A DNA stretch of 64,000 nt from WHSW01 sp963767475 (GCA_963767475.1 CAVYEI010000003.1:496001-560000); one strand, 5' to 3'. Counted from the first letter of the stretch, positions 48,646 through 57,169 are shown. Notes: generated from the sequence alone by a model not told the origin. A program made the numbers and translations.

Positions 48646-49248
48646 CTAGGGGGTGCGCTCGCCGAAGACGACCGCGAACGTGCCGTACCCCTTGTCACAG
48701 CGACCGCTTACCCGATCCTGGGAAATCCCTACCCCGATGTCCTCGAAGTCCGGATCGAGGATGTTGACACGGTGATACAGACTCGCCAGCCAGTTGGCGA
48801 TCATCGCCTCCGCGCTCTCGCCGCAGCCGGTGTTCTCCGCGTAGCGCCATGCTTTGACGCCGTCGAAGTACCCGGCCTGGCGCAGGCGCGTCTCCAGGTT
48901 GGGCTCGTCGCCGCATCGATGGGCGAGGCAGTCCGCGGCGACCATCGCCTTCGTGTGGCGCTGCGAGGCCTTTTGCAGCGACTCGTTGCGAAGCAACTTG
49001 CCGAACCCATGCACGGCGCGCTCCTCGTTGATCAGGCAGCGAATCGACTTGCGCACGTCCTTGATGTTTGAGTCGGCGACCGGCGCCGCGCCCAGCGCGC
49101 ACGCAGATCCGCCGCGCTCCGCGGCGCCACTCGACGTCGCCGGGCTCGACGCGAGCGCGAGCGACGCCACAGCCGCGACGCCGAGCGCCGCAAAGCCCCC
49201 GACAGTCGCGGCGATCCGCCGCAGTCCTGCCTTACGGAATCGAGTCAT
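48646..49248 (-). CDS. Secreted CAP-domain (SCP-like) protein, paralogue
   Basis: This 200-residue protein has an N-terminal signal (RKAGLRRIAATVGGFAALGVAAVASLALASSPA) and a CAP domain: IRCLINEERAVHGFGKLLRNESLQKASQRHTKAMVAADCLAHRCGDEPNLETRLRQAGYFDG, YAENTGCG, MIANWLASLYHRVNILDPDFEDIGVG. It shares its layout with the downstream CAP gene (48000-48581) but little exact sequence, so the duplication is old. Extra Cys residues (SACALGA, SGRCDKG) suggest another disulfide. A TAACTT box lies upstream, about 13 nt before the ATG. Confidence 0.88.
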   Translation of the reverse strand: MTRFRKAGLRRIAATVGGFAALGVAAVASLALASSPATSSGAAERGGSACALGAAPVADSNIKDVRKSIRCLINEERAVHGFGKLLRNESLQKASQRHTKAMVAADCLAHRCGDEPNLETRLRQAGYFDGVKAWRYAENTGCGESAEAMIANWLASLYHRVNILDPDFEDIGVGISQDRVSGRCDKGYGTFAVVFGERTP

Positions 49249-49346
49249 ATACCTGGAAGAAAAGTTAGCGCGCCCCTGCCGGCGCGCTATCTGGTCAAAC
49301 CCGCTTTACGCCGCGGAGTTGCGGGTCGCGCGGGCGTCGTTCTGAA

Positions 49347-49418
49347 CGGGGGAGCCGGGATTCGAACCCGGATTCACGGTTTTGGAGACCGCGCGAATAG
49401 CCGTTATCTCACTCCCCC
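49347..49418 (-). tRNA. tRNA-Trp (anticodon CCA)
   Basis: Minus strand: acceptor GGGGGAG/CTCCCCC with discriminator G, anticodon stem GCGGT/ACCGT with loop CTCCAAA giving CCA, and T arm CCGGG-TTCGAAT-CCCGG. The D arm (AGATAACGGCTATTCG) pairs poorly, only about two to three base pairs, which is unusual. Otherwise the fold is sound. Confidence 0.88.
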
Positions 49419-49505
49419 GGGAGCGCCCTGAGCTTAGGCGGTGTCGCGCTGTTCCGTGGGCGAGCCTCGCCAAATTCCGTCCTGATCCTATGGGAACATG
49501 TGTTC

Positions 49506-50269
49506 GTGCGACGAACCTACTCGCAAGATGAGTACGACGAAGTGATGAAGCTCTTTGAGCTTGGCTACGGCTCGTTCAAGGTGGCGGCGAGGACCGGCTT
49601 ACCGAGGAGCACCGTCCGTTATTGGAACCGCATCGCGCACACGCCCTGGCGACTTCGGCTTCCGGACTACACGAGCTGGCGGCCGTCGGCGGGAGCTGAG
49701 GCAGCGTACTGCTACCTGTTCGGCCTCTACCTCGGGGACGGATGTCTTGCCCATCACGGGAACAGCTCACGGTTGATCCTGTATCTCGACGAGAGCTACC
49801 GGAGGATCATCGAAGGGGCCGTGCAGGCGATCCATGACGTATTCCCAGGAATCCCTGTCTGCGAGAACCAGCGGCCGGGCTGCATCGCGGTCGCGGCGAG
49901 TCACCCCGCTTGGCCACACGCCTTCCCGCAGGACGGACCCGGCCGAAAGCACGATCGGCCGATTGAGCTCACGGATTGGCAGCGCGACCTCTGCTCGAAG
50001 AACCCGCGCTCCCTGATCCGCGGCCTGATCCACTCCGATGGCTCGCGGGTCATCAATCGATTCTCGACGCCGCTGCCAAGCGGCCGCATCGGTCACTACG
50101 CCTACGTCCGCTACTTCTTCCCAACTACTCGGCCGACATCAGGCGGATCTTCTGCGACCACTGCGAGTTGCTCGGGATCCGCTGGACGCAGTCGAGCTTC
50201 AAGAACATCTCGGTCTCACGTCGCGACTCGGTTGCGATCCTCGACGAGTTCGTCGGGCCAAAGGCCTGA
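49506..50269 (+). pseudogene. HTH plus LAGLIDADG-type homing-endonuclease-like ORF, frameshifted
   Basis: The first frame encodes an HTH region (YSQDEYDEVMKLFELGYGSFKVAARTGLPRSTVRYW) and then AAYCYLFGLYLGDGCLAHHGNSSRLILYLDESYRRII, with a G-L-Y-L-G-D-G block that looks like a LAGLIDADG-type core, and SLIRGLIHSDGSRVINRF as the second. At about 50120 the frame is lost by one base (after RYFF). The next frame continues NYSADIRRIFCDHCELLGIRWTQSSFKNISVSRRDSVAILDEFVGPKA. Restoring one base gives one protein of about 254 residues. The start could be GTG 49500 or 49506. It may be a self-propagating element or a domesticated DNA-binding protein. Confidence 0.75.
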
Positions 50270-50353
50270 TGCGGACGAGAGGACTCGAACCTCCACGGGC
50301 GTTAGCCCACCAGGACCTAAACCTGGCGCGTCTCCCAATTCCGCCACGTCCGC
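50270..50353 (-). tRNA. tRNA-Leu (anticodon UAG)
   Basis: Minus strand: acceptor GCGGACG/CGTCCGC, anticodon stem CCAGG/CCTGG with loop TTTAGGT giving UAG, a long class II variable arm and T arm GAGG-TTCGAGT-CCTC. The 3' end abuts the stop of the homing-endonuclease-like ORF on the other strand. Confidence 0.94.
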
Positions 50354-50417
50354 GGGAGCGAGGCCAACGATGGCACACCGATCGCCGCCGACCTTCGCGC
50401 GGGGCCGCTCGCGCGTT

Positions 50418-50423
50418 TATGCT
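50418..50423 (+). promoter_or_regulatory. -10 box TATGCT of a leaderless promoter
   Basis: TATGCT ends exactly 7 nt before the ATG at 50431. Confidence 0.55.
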
Positions 50424-50430
50424 TGCGCTG

Positions 50431-50964
50431 ATGGAGGCTGTAACTGCCCGACCCGGGTACGAGCTCTGGCGGCCGAACCGCGAGAAGGCCGAGGCGAAGA
50501 CGATGAAGGCGCTGATCGCCTTCGTGCTCCTCGTCAGCGCAGGCCTCCTGATCATCGTCACGCTCGGCGGCTGGGAGCGCCTCCTGGGCGCGAGCGTCGG
50601 CGCGATGTCGCTGCTCTGGGCTCTGCTCTACATCGTCTTCGCCTTCCTTGTCATGCGCTGGAACCGCGGCATCCTGCCGGTAGCGGCGGCTCTGGCGGTG
50701 ATCCTGGCGATCTTCGCCGCGATCGCCGCGCCGGACTGGTTCGCCCGCGACAAGGAAGGGCTCGACTCGCCCGCGCTGCCCGAGGATCTGCTCGGGATGC
50801 TGACCTTGATCCTCGTCCCGGTCCAGCTGATCCTGATTGCGGTCGCGATGATCGGCTTCAGCCAGGAATGGCACGTCGAGGAAGAGCGGCCGGTCGGCGG
50901 TCGGCCCCTCCACGGCGAGGGCGAGCCCAGCGACGACGCCGGCGCGGCTCCCGCCCCCGCCTAG
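50431..50964 (+). CDS. Four-helix membrane protein of unknown function
   Basis: This 177-residue protein starts with a cytoplasmic segment (MEAVTARPGYELWRPNREKAEAKTMK) and then has about four hydrophobic segments (residues ~27-45, 51-73, 78-98 and 123-142), ending in an acidic, Pro/Ala-rich tail. The WRPNREKAE start may be lineage specific. No motif identifies a function. ATG 50431 is supported by the TATGCT box 7 nt upstream. It converges on the SRAP gene with a 9-nt gap. Confidence 0.75.
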   Translation: MEAVTARPGYELWRPNREKAEAKTMKALIAFVLLVSAGLLIIVTLGGWERLLGASVGAMSLLWALLYIVFAFLVMRWNRGILPVAAALAVILAIFAAIAAPDWFARDKEGLDSPALPEDLLGMLTLILVPVQLILIAVAMIGFSQEWHVEEERPVGGRPLHGEGEPSDDAGAAPAPA

Positions 50965-50973
50965 CCCGCGTCC

Positions 50974-51672
50974 CTAGAACAGCGCGCTCTGCTCCTCGCG
51001 GGGCTCGATCAGTGCCGGCCCGTCCTCGCGGACGTTGTTGACCAGGTCGGAGACCTCGCGCGTGATCAGCATTTCCTCGGGCGCCGGGGCAAGCAGGGTG
51101 CGCAGCTCGTCGGTTGAGCCCTCGGGATCGAGCCAGGCCGCCTCGGCCGCCGGATCGAGGATCACCGGCATCCGGTCGTGGATCGGGCGGATCAACTCAT
51201 TCGGAGCGCAGGTGACGATCGCGCAGCTGTGCAGGACATCGTCGCTCCCCTTCACCGGCAGCTTGGCCCAGATCCCGGCGAACGCGAACAGGTCGCCGTC
51301 GGGGCGGCTGAGCCAAACCGGGCGCTTGCCGCGCTCGTCGGTGAGCCACTCGTAGAAGCCATCGGCCGGGATCAGGCAGCGCCGCTCGCGAAACGACTCC
51401 GCGAACGCCGGCTGGGTTTCTAGCGTCTCGGCGCGCGCGTTGATCAGCGGCCGCCCGGATTGCTTCTCCGCCCAGCGACCCGGCACGAGGCCCCAGCGCA
51501 GCCGGCCGAGATCGCGGGCGCCGTCATCCGTCCGGCGGACCGCGAACACCGGATCGGTGGGCGCGATGTTGAACCGGGGCGGATCCTCGGCGACCTCGAC
51601 CGATTCGAGGATGTCGAAGCGCGCCCGCAGCCGCAGCGGGTCCGGGTTGGTGAGTGTGTATCTGCCGCACAT
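50974..51672 (-). CDS. SRAP-family DNA-protein crosslink (abasic-site) protein
   Basis: This 232-residue protein begins MCGRYTL, with the catalytic Cys-2 of the SRAP (YedK/HMCES) family that forms a thiazolidine crosslink to abasic DNA. Further family marks are FNIAPTDPVFAVR, RWGLVPGRW, NARAETLETQPAF, RRCLIPADGFYEW and IHDRMPVIL. The start codon follows the 3' end of the tRNA-Leu gene by only 3 nt on the same strand. No other promoter fits between them, so the mRNA probably comes from a tRNA-containing transcript that is processed at the tRNA 3' end. Confidence 0.94.
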   Translation of the reverse strand: MCGRYTLTNPDPLRLRARFDILESVEVAEDPPRFNIAPTDPVFAVRRTDDGARDLGRLRWGLVPGRWAEKQSGRPLINARAETLETQPAFAESFRERRCLIPADGFYEWLTDERGKRPVWLSRPDGDLFAFAGIWAKLPVKGSDDVLHSCAIVTCAPNELIRPIHDRMPVILDPAAEAAWLDPEGSTDELRTLLAPAPEEMLITREVSDLVNNVREDGPALIEPREEQSALF

Positions 51673-51675
51673 CGA

Positions 51676-51759
51676 TGCCGGAGGTGGGACTCGAACCCAC
51701 ACGCCCCGAAGGACACGGCCTTTTGAGGGCCGCGCGTCTGCCAATTCCGCCACTCCGGC
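51676..51759 (-). tRNA. tRNA-Leu (anticodon CAA)
   Basis: Minus strand: acceptor GCCGGAG/CTCCGGC, anticodon stem CGGCC/GGCCG with loop CTCAAAA giving CAA, a class II variable arm (TGTCCTTCGGGGCGT) and T arm GTGGG-TTCGAGT-CCCAC. The discriminator is A. It is directly upstream of the SRAP gene. Confidence 0.94.
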
Positions 51760-51804
51760 TCGAACGCAACGATAGTCGCGCGCGCAGGCGATAATCCCCC
51801 GCTC

Positions 51805-53019
51805 GTGGACTCGGCAGGGCGCATGGAGATCATTCGCGAGTTGTGCTCGTTCGAGCGCCGGCTCGCCGGCACCGACGCCGAGCGGCGCGCCGCTGGCCGG
51901 CTCGCCGAGCGCCTGCGAGACCTCGGCCGCCGCACCGAGATCGAGCCGATCTACGTCCATCCGCAATCCGCCCTCGTCCAGGCGGCGCATTGCCTGCTCG
52001 GCTTCGTCGGCAGCCTGGTGGCGATCTCGGTCCCGGCGCTCGGCTTCGGGCTGGTGCTGCTCGCGGCGACATCGATGTACCTCGATCTCAACCACCGCCT
52101 CTACCTGATCCGCTCGCTGTTCTTCCGCCGGGCTTCGCAGAACGTCGTCTCGCCGGGAAAGCGCCCCGATGCACGGGCACGGGTGATCATCTGCGCCCAC
52201 GTCGACGCCGCCCGCAGCGGCGCCGTCTTCGCCGGCAAGCGCGCGCGCCGGTTCGCCAAGCTCGCCAACTCTCCGCGCTTCCCGCTCGGTCCGTACCGGA
52301 TCCTGTTCTGGTCGCTGGCGGCCCTGCTCCCGTTGCTCGGCCTGCGGATGGCAGGCGTCGATTCCGAGCTCGTCTCGGTGCTCCAGCTCCTCCCCACCCT
52401 GGCGCTCCTCGTCGGGATCTTCGCCCTGGTCGAGATCCAGCTCTCCGAGGTGGTCCCGGGCGCCAACGACAACGCGTCCGGCGTCGCCACCGCGATCTCG
52501 CTCGCCGCCGGGCTCGACGGCGAGCCGCCCAAGAACCTCGACGTCTGGGTCGTTCTCGATGGCGGAGGCGAGTGCCTCCAGGAGGGCATGCGGGCGTTCG
52601 TGCGCTCGCGGCGCAAGCGACTCGAGAAGCCGAGCACCTTCTTTCTCGCGATCGACTCGGTCGGCGCCGGCGACGTCCGCTTTCAGACCAGCGGCGGCTG
52701 GGCGGTCAGCTACGGCATGGACGGTCGCCTGATCGAGCTCTGCGAGGCGATCGCCACCGCCGACGCCGAGGGCGAGAAGCGCTTCCGCGCCGCCGGGTAT
52801 GCGAGCGGGCTCGGCGGCGATTCGATGCCGCCGCGGCTGGCCGGTTTTCGCTCGATCGGGCTCACCTGCCAGGACGCCGACGGCTACGTCGCCAACCGCC
52901 ACCTCCCCACCGACACGCCCGAGGCGATCGACGAGGCCGCGCTCGAGCGCGCCCACGGCTTCGCGCTCGAGCTGATCCGCCGACTCGACGCCGATCTCGG
53001 CCGGGAGCCTGAGCGGTGA
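51805..53019 (+). CDS. M28-family peptidase with membrane insertions
   Basis: This 404-residue protein has the M28 zinc motifs: the H-x-D of VIICAHVDAARSG, GANDNASGVATAISLA, the GGGE-type catalytic/ligand Glu pair in VVLDGGGECLQEG, the Asp in LAIDSVGAG and the His in VANRHLPTDTP. Between them are two hydrophobic regions (residues ~60-90 and ~165-215), each long enough for one or two membrane helices. Typical M28 aminopeptidases are soluble, so this is a membrane-embedded variant. The GTG follows a GATAAT box. The substrate is unknown. Confidence 0.87.
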   Translation: MDSAGRMEIIRELCSFERRLAGTDAERRAAGRLAERLRDLGRRTEIEPIYVHPQSALVQAAHCLLGFVGSLVAISVPALGFGLVLLAATSMYLDLNHRLYLIRSLFFRRASQNVVSPGKRPDARARVIICAHVDAARSGAVFAGKRARRFAKLANSPRFPLGPYRILFWSLAALLPLLGLRMAGVDSELVSVLQLLPTLALLVGIFALVEIQLSEVVPGANDNASGVATAISLAAGLDGEPPKNLDVWVVLDGGGECLQEGMRAFVRSRRKRLEKPSTFFLAIDSVGAGDVRFQTSGGWAVSYGMDGRLIELCEAIATADAEGEKRFRAAGYASGLGGDSMPPRLAGFRSIGLTCQDADGYVANRHLPTDTPEAIDEAALERAHGFALELIRRLDADLGREPER

Positions 53020-53025
53020 TAGAAG
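53020..53025 (+). promoter_or_regulatory. -10-like box TAGAAG of a leaderless promoter
   Basis: TAGAAG ends exactly 7 nt before the GTG at 53033. The last base departs from the TAnnnT form. Confidence 0.4.
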
Positions 53026-53032
53026 TCCGCGC

Positions 53033-55030
53033 GTGATGGAGCCGACGACAGCCGCGCGCGGCGAGCTGCTCTGGGAGCCCTCGGCCGAGGCGATCGAGCG
53101 CTCGAACCTGACCCGGTACATGCGCCGGGTCGAGCGCGAGCAGGGGCTCGACTTCAACGGCGACTACGCCGCCGCCTGGCGCTGGTCGGTCACCGAGCTC
53201 GACGACTTCTGGGCCTCGATCTGGGATGCGTTCGAGGTCCGCGCGTCAACCCCCTACGAGCAGGTGCTGGCCAAGCGCGAGATGCCCGGCGCCCAGTGGT
53301 TCACCGGCGCCCGCCTCAACTACGCCGAGAACCTGCTCGCCGGCAAGCCCGCCGACCGGCTTGCGGTCCAGCACGCCTCCGAGCTGCGAGAGCTCGACTC
53401 GCTCACCTGGGGCGAGCTCCGCGAGCAGGTGGCGCGCACGGCCTCGGCCCTGCGCGGGCTCGGGGTCGAGCCCGGCGATCGCGTCGTCGCCTACATGCCG
53501 AACCTCCCCGAGGCCCTTGTCGCCTTCCTCGCCACGGCCTCGATTGGGGCGATCTGGTCGAGCTGTTCCCCCGACTTCGGCGCCCGCTCGGTGATCGACC
53601 GCTTCGCCCAGATCGAGCCCAAGGTGCTCTTCTGCGTCGACGGCTATCGCTACAACGGCCGCGACTTCGACCGTCGCGAGACCGTCGCCGGGCTGCTCGA
53701 GGAGATGCCGACGGTCGAGCACACGATCGTCCTCCCCTACCTCGACCCCGAGGCCGAGATCGGCGACCTCCGTGGCGCGATCCGCTTCGGCGAGCTGCTC
53801 GAACAGGGCGACCCCGGCGAGATCGCCTACGAGCAGCTCCCCTTCGACCACCCGCTCTGGGTTCTCTACTCCTCGGGCACCACCGGGCTGCCGAAGGCGA
53901 TCGTCCAGGGCCACGGCGGGATCCTGCTCGAGCAGCTGAAGAAGCACAACCTCCACCTCGACGCCCAGGAGGGCGACCGAGTGTTCTGGTTCACCACCAC
54001 CGGCTGGATGATGTGGAACTTCCTCGTCGGCGTCCTGCTCACCGAGGCCTCGATCGTCCTCTACGACGGCAGCCCCGCCCACCCCGACATGGGCGTGCTC
54101 TGGGACCTCGCCGAGCAGGCCGAGATCACCTGCTTCGGCACCGGTGCCAGCTACATCGCCGGCTGCATGAAGGCCGGCGTCGAGCCGGGCTCGGGCCGCG
54201 ACCTCTCGCCGCTGCGCTCGGTCGGCTCGACCGGCTCGCCGCTGGCGCCCGAGGGCTTTCAGTGGATCTACGACCACGTCGGCTCCGGCACCTGGCTCTT
54301 TTCGACCTCCGGCGGCACCGACGTCTGCACCGCCTTCGTCGGCGGCGTGCCGATCCTGCCCGTCTACCGCGGCGAGCTCCAGGGCCGCTCGCTCGGCTGC
54401 GCGGTTGCAGCCTTCAACGAGGACGGCAAGGAGGTCATCGACGAGGTCGGCGAGCTGGTGATCACCGAGCCGATGCCGTCGATGCCAGTGTTCTTCTGGG
54501 GCGATGAGGACGGCTCGCGCTACCGCTCCTCCTACTTCGAGATGTTCCCCGGAATCTGGCGCCACGGCGACTGGATCGAGATCACCTCGCGCGGCACGGC
54601 GGTCATCTACGGCCGCTCGGACTCGACCATCAACCGCGCCGGCGTGCGCATGGGAACCTCAGAGATCTACCGCGCGGTGGCCTCGATCGCCGCGGTCACC
54701 GACGCGCTCGTGGTCGACATCCCCAGACCCGGGACCGAGGGCTGGATGCCGCTGTTCGTGGTCCTCGCCGAGGGCGCCTCACTCGACGACGAGCTGATCG
54801 CCGAGATCAAGCGCCGTGTCCGCGAACAGTGCTCGCCGCGTCACGTGCCGGACGAGGTATTCGAGATCGCCGAGGTCCCGCGGACGCTGAGCGGCAAGGT
54901 GCTCGAGGTGCCCGTGAAGCGGATCCTCACCGGCACCCCGGTGGACCGGGCGGCGTCCAAGGACTCGCTCGCCAACCCCACCTCGCTCGACTACTTCGTC
55001 GATCTCGCCGGGCGGCTCGACGCCGTCTAG
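53033..55030 (+). CDS. aacS: Acetoacetyl-CoA synthetase
   Basis: This 665-residue ANL-family ligase has an N-terminal ACAS-type domain (FWASIWDAFEVRAS, PGAQWFTGARLNYAENLL), P-loop YSSGTTGLPKAI, FTTTGWMMWNFLVG, FSTSGGTDVCTAFVGG, the A5-A8 block WRHGDWIEIT and GRSDSTINRAGVRMGTSEIYRAV, and the catalytic Lys in RTLSGKVLEVPVKRI. These match acetoacetate-CoA ligase. It activates acetoacetate for ketone-body use or lipid synthesis. GTG 53033 is directly followed by ATG 53036. Confidence 0.95.
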   Translation: MMEPTTAARGELLWEPSAEAIERSNLTRYMRRVEREQGLDFNGDYAAAWRWSVTELDDFWASIWDAFEVRASTPYEQVLAKREMPGAQWFTGARLNYAENLLAGKPADRLAVQHASELRELDSLTWGELREQVARTASALRGLGVEPGDRVVAYMPNLPEALVAFLATASIGAIWSSCSPDFGARSVIDRFAQIEPKVLFCVDGYRYNGRDFDRRETVAGLLEEMPTVEHTIVLPYLDPEAEIGDLRGAIRFGELLEQGDPGEIAYEQLPFDHPLWVLYSSGTTGLPKAIVQGHGGILLEQLKKHNLHLDAQEGDRVFWFTTTGWMMWNFLVGVLLTEASIVLYDGSPAHPDMGVLWDLAEQAEITCFGTGASYIAGCMKAGVEPGSGRDLSPLRSVGSTGSPLAPEGFQWIYDHVGSGTWLFSTSGGTDVCTAFVGGVPILPVYRGELQGRSLGCAVAAFNEDGKEVIDEVGELVITEPMPSMPVFFWGDEDGSRYRSSYFEMFPGIWRHGDWIEITSRGTAVIYGRSDSTINRAGVRMGTSEIYRAVASIAAVTDALVVDIPRPGTEGWMPLFVVLAEGASLDDELIAEIKRRVREQCSPRHVPDEVFEIAEVPRTLSGKVLEVPVKRILTGTPVDRAASKDSLANPTSLDYFVDLAGRLDAV

Positions 55031-55842
55031 ACGCAATACGCGTAGGAGACCACCGAGCCCATCGCCGGCGTCTGCGACGACGCGCTCACCTCCCAGCTCC
55101 GGTCGCCGACGCGCTTGGAGTCGTGCACGAGCACGCCACTTGCGAACGTCGGCACCTCGAAGCCGCCGGAGAGCACCCGCGAGCCGGCCGGGCAGCTCGC
55201 GACGGCGGTCGCGGTCGCCCCGCTCGACGAGGGAGCGAGCGGCACCACGGCACGGACCTGCTTCAGCCGCAACCCGGAGGCCTTCTTCGCACAGACGACG
55301 TAGGCGGTCAACCCCGCCTCCGCTCCGCCCGGATTGGTCGAGGCCACGCTCCAGGACCGTTTCGACGTTCGCTTGAGCGCATAGGGAACGTTGTGGGCCG
55401 TGTCGAGGACGAACCCACCCGAAAGCGCGAGCTTCCCTCGCGGGCATTTGGCCGAGTTCTCGAGCACCGTGCCCGGCGCCCGCTTGGCGACGAACGAGAT
55501 GCTGACCTCGAGCCGGGCGCAATAGACGTAGGTGGTCACGTCGCCGCCCCCGGGGCCGTAGTTGATCGCGTTCAAAAACCAGGCGTCCTGGTCGCGCCTG
55601 AACGTCGTCAGCGACATCTGCGGCGGAGCGGGGTCGCCGATCCGGTACGCGAGCTCGAAACCGCCGGCGACGGACGTCGCCCCGCCACCGCACTTCGGCC
55701 GCTCCGAGCGCTGCGCTCCGGTCGAGCTGGCGGCGGCGGGTAGGACCTGGGTCTCGTACACCGACGAGATCGGCTTCGCTGCCTCCGCGCCGGCGACGGA
55801 GACGACGAGGAGAACCGCTACACCCACTGCCGCCCTGACCAC
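55027..55842 (-). CDS. Secreted hypothetical protein with three internal repeats
   Basis: This 271-residue exported protein has a short signal (VRAAVGVAVLLVVSVAGAEA). The mature part is three repeats of about 80 residues with the pattern C-x-G-x-n-SGGF, then a W, and ending Y-x-Y-C (GGGATSVAGGFEL...TYVYC; CPRGKLALSGGFV...AYVVC; CPAGSRVLSGGFE...SYAYC). Each repeat carries a pair of Cys, suggesting one disulfide per repeat. The family is not recognised. TAGACT sits 6 nt before the GTG start. It converges with 4-nt overlap on aacS. Confidence 0.75.
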   Translation of the reverse strand: MVRAAVGVAVLLVVSVAGAEAAKPISSVYETQVLPAAASSTGAQRSERPKCGGGATSVAGGFELAYRIGDPAPPQMSLTTFRRDQDAWFLNAINYGPGGGDVTTYVYCARLEVSISFVAKRAPGTVLENSAKCPRGKLALSGGFVLDTAHNVPYALKRTSKRSWSVASTNPGGAEAGLTAYVVCAKKASGLRLKQVRAVVPLAPSSSGATATAVASCPAGSRVLSGGFEVPTFASGVLVHDSKRVGDRSWEVSASSQTPAMGSVVSYAYCV

Positions 55843-55848
55843 GGTACG

Positions 55849-55854
55849 AGTCTA
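55849..55854 (-). promoter_or_regulatory. -10 box TAGACT of a leaderless promoter
   Basis: Minus-strand TAGACT lies 6 nt before the GTG at 55842. Confidence 0.5.
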
Positions 55855-55879
55855 AACCCGACCTACCGCCGCGGGTTGA

Positions 55880-57133
55880 TCAGCGGATGCCGAGCCCGGC
55901 GGCCCGCTCGCGAGCCCTGGCGACGACCTCGCCGGCGCCTTCGACCACGCCCCCGCGCATCAGCGCCTTGCCCGCCACGACCGTGGTGTCGACGATCGAG
56001 CCGGAGGCGGCGTAGACGAGCCCCGCGTCGAGCGCCCCCATCGAGAGCTCGGGATCGTCGACGCGCACGAGCAGGAAATCGGCCGGGGCCCCGACCACGA
56101 GTCCCTGGCCGCCGAGCAGGCCCGATCGCCGCCCGGTCGCTATCGCCAGCGACTCGGTCGCGGTCACCGCCGCCGGGTCACGGGCCTCGTTCTTCTGCAG
56201 CAGCGCGAACGTCTTCGCGTCCGAGAGCAGGTCGAGCGAGTTGTTCGAGCCCGGCCCGTCGGTGCCGAGGCCGACCTCGACCCCGACCTCGCGTGCGTCG
56301 AGATAGGGAAACACCCGGCCGACGGCGAGCTTCAGGTTGGCGACCGGATTGGTGACCACGGTCGCGCCGCGATCGGCGATCAGCTCGAGCTCTGCATGGT
56401 CGAGCCAGCAGCCATGGGCGAGCACCGTGTGCGGGCCGAGCATGCCGACGCGATCGAGATAAAACGCGGGCCGCTCGCCGTGCTCGGCCTCGCACCCCTT
56501 GACCTCGTCCTCGGTCTCGGAGAGATGGATCTGCACCGGCAGCTGGAGCTCGGCCGAGCGCTCGGCCACCCAGCGCAGCGAGCGCTCCGACAGCGAGTAG
56601 ATCGCGTGCGGCGCAAACCCGGGCCGGGCGAGCTCGCCGCCGGCCTCGATGATCCGATCGAGGCTCTCCTCGGCGTCGGCGCAGGCGCGCTCGGACTTCG
56701 CCGGGTCGGAGTCGTCGATCAGCGGCGCCGCGGTCACCGCTCTCACCCCGGCGTCCTCGACCGCGCGCGCGGTCGCGTGCGCATGCCAGTACATGTCCCA
56801 GAAGCACGTCGTCCCGGTGCGGATCATCTCGACGCAGGCGAGGCGGGTGCCCCAGTAGACGTCGTCGTCGTCCATCCGCTTCTCGACGGGCCAGATGTGG
56901 TCGGTCAACCACTCCATCAGCGGCAGGTCGTCGGCAAAGCCGCGAAACAGCGTCATCGCCGCGTGCGTGTGGCCGTTGACGAGACCGGGGACGAGCGCCA
57001 TCCCGGCGCCATCGAGGACCTCGTCGCCGGGCTCGGGCTCGACCCCGGGGCCGAGGGCGACGATCTGCCCTCCGTCGCAGCGCAGGCCGACCGCGACTCC
57101 TTCGAGCGTCGCGTTCTTGACGGCCAGACCCAC
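55880..57133 (-). CDS. MTA/SAH deaminase-type amidohydrolase
   Basis: This 417-residue metal-dependent amidohydrolase has VNGHTHAAMTLFRGFADDLPLMEWLTDHIWP, the H-x-H metal site, IHLSETEDEVKGCEAEHGERP, LAHGCWLD and GTDGPGSNNSLDLLSDAK (final metal Asp). This sequence group contains the 5'-methylthioadenosine/S-adenosylhomocysteine deaminases (MtaD), which make methylthioinosine or S-inosylhomocysteine. An MTA/MTI-type phosphorylase lies 3 kb away (60069-60725), consistent with a salvage pathway. The start is a GTG 7 nt after TACGCT. Confidence 0.9.
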   Translation of the reverse strand: MGLAVKNATLEGVAVGLRCDGGQIVALGPGVEPEPGDEVLDGAGMALVPGLVNGHTHAAMTLFRGFADDLPLMEWLTDHIWPVEKRMDDDDVYWGTRLACVEMIRTGTTCFWDMYWHAHATARAVEDAGVRAVTAAPLIDDSDPAKSERACADAEESLDRIIEAGGELARPGFAPHAIYSLSERSLRWVAERSAELQLPVQIHLSETEDEVKGCEAEHGERPAFYLDRVGMLGPHTVLAHGCWLDHAELELIADRGATVVTNPVANLKLAVGRVFPYLDAREVGVEVGLGTDGPGSNNSLDLLSDAKTFALLQKNEARDPAAVTATESLAIATGRRSGLLGGQGLVVGAPADFLLVRVDDPELSMGALDAGLVYAASGSIVDTTVVAGKALMRGGVVEGAGEVVARARERAAGLGIR

Positions 57134-57140
57134 TGGGACA

Positions 57141-57146
57141 AGCGTA
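57141..57146 (-). promoter_or_regulatory. -10 box TACGCT of a leaderless promoter
   Basis: Minus-strand TACGCT lies exactly 7 nt before the GTG start at 57133. Confidence 0.55.
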
Positions 57147-57169
57147 TGCCAGTGAGGCGTAGCCGAGCC

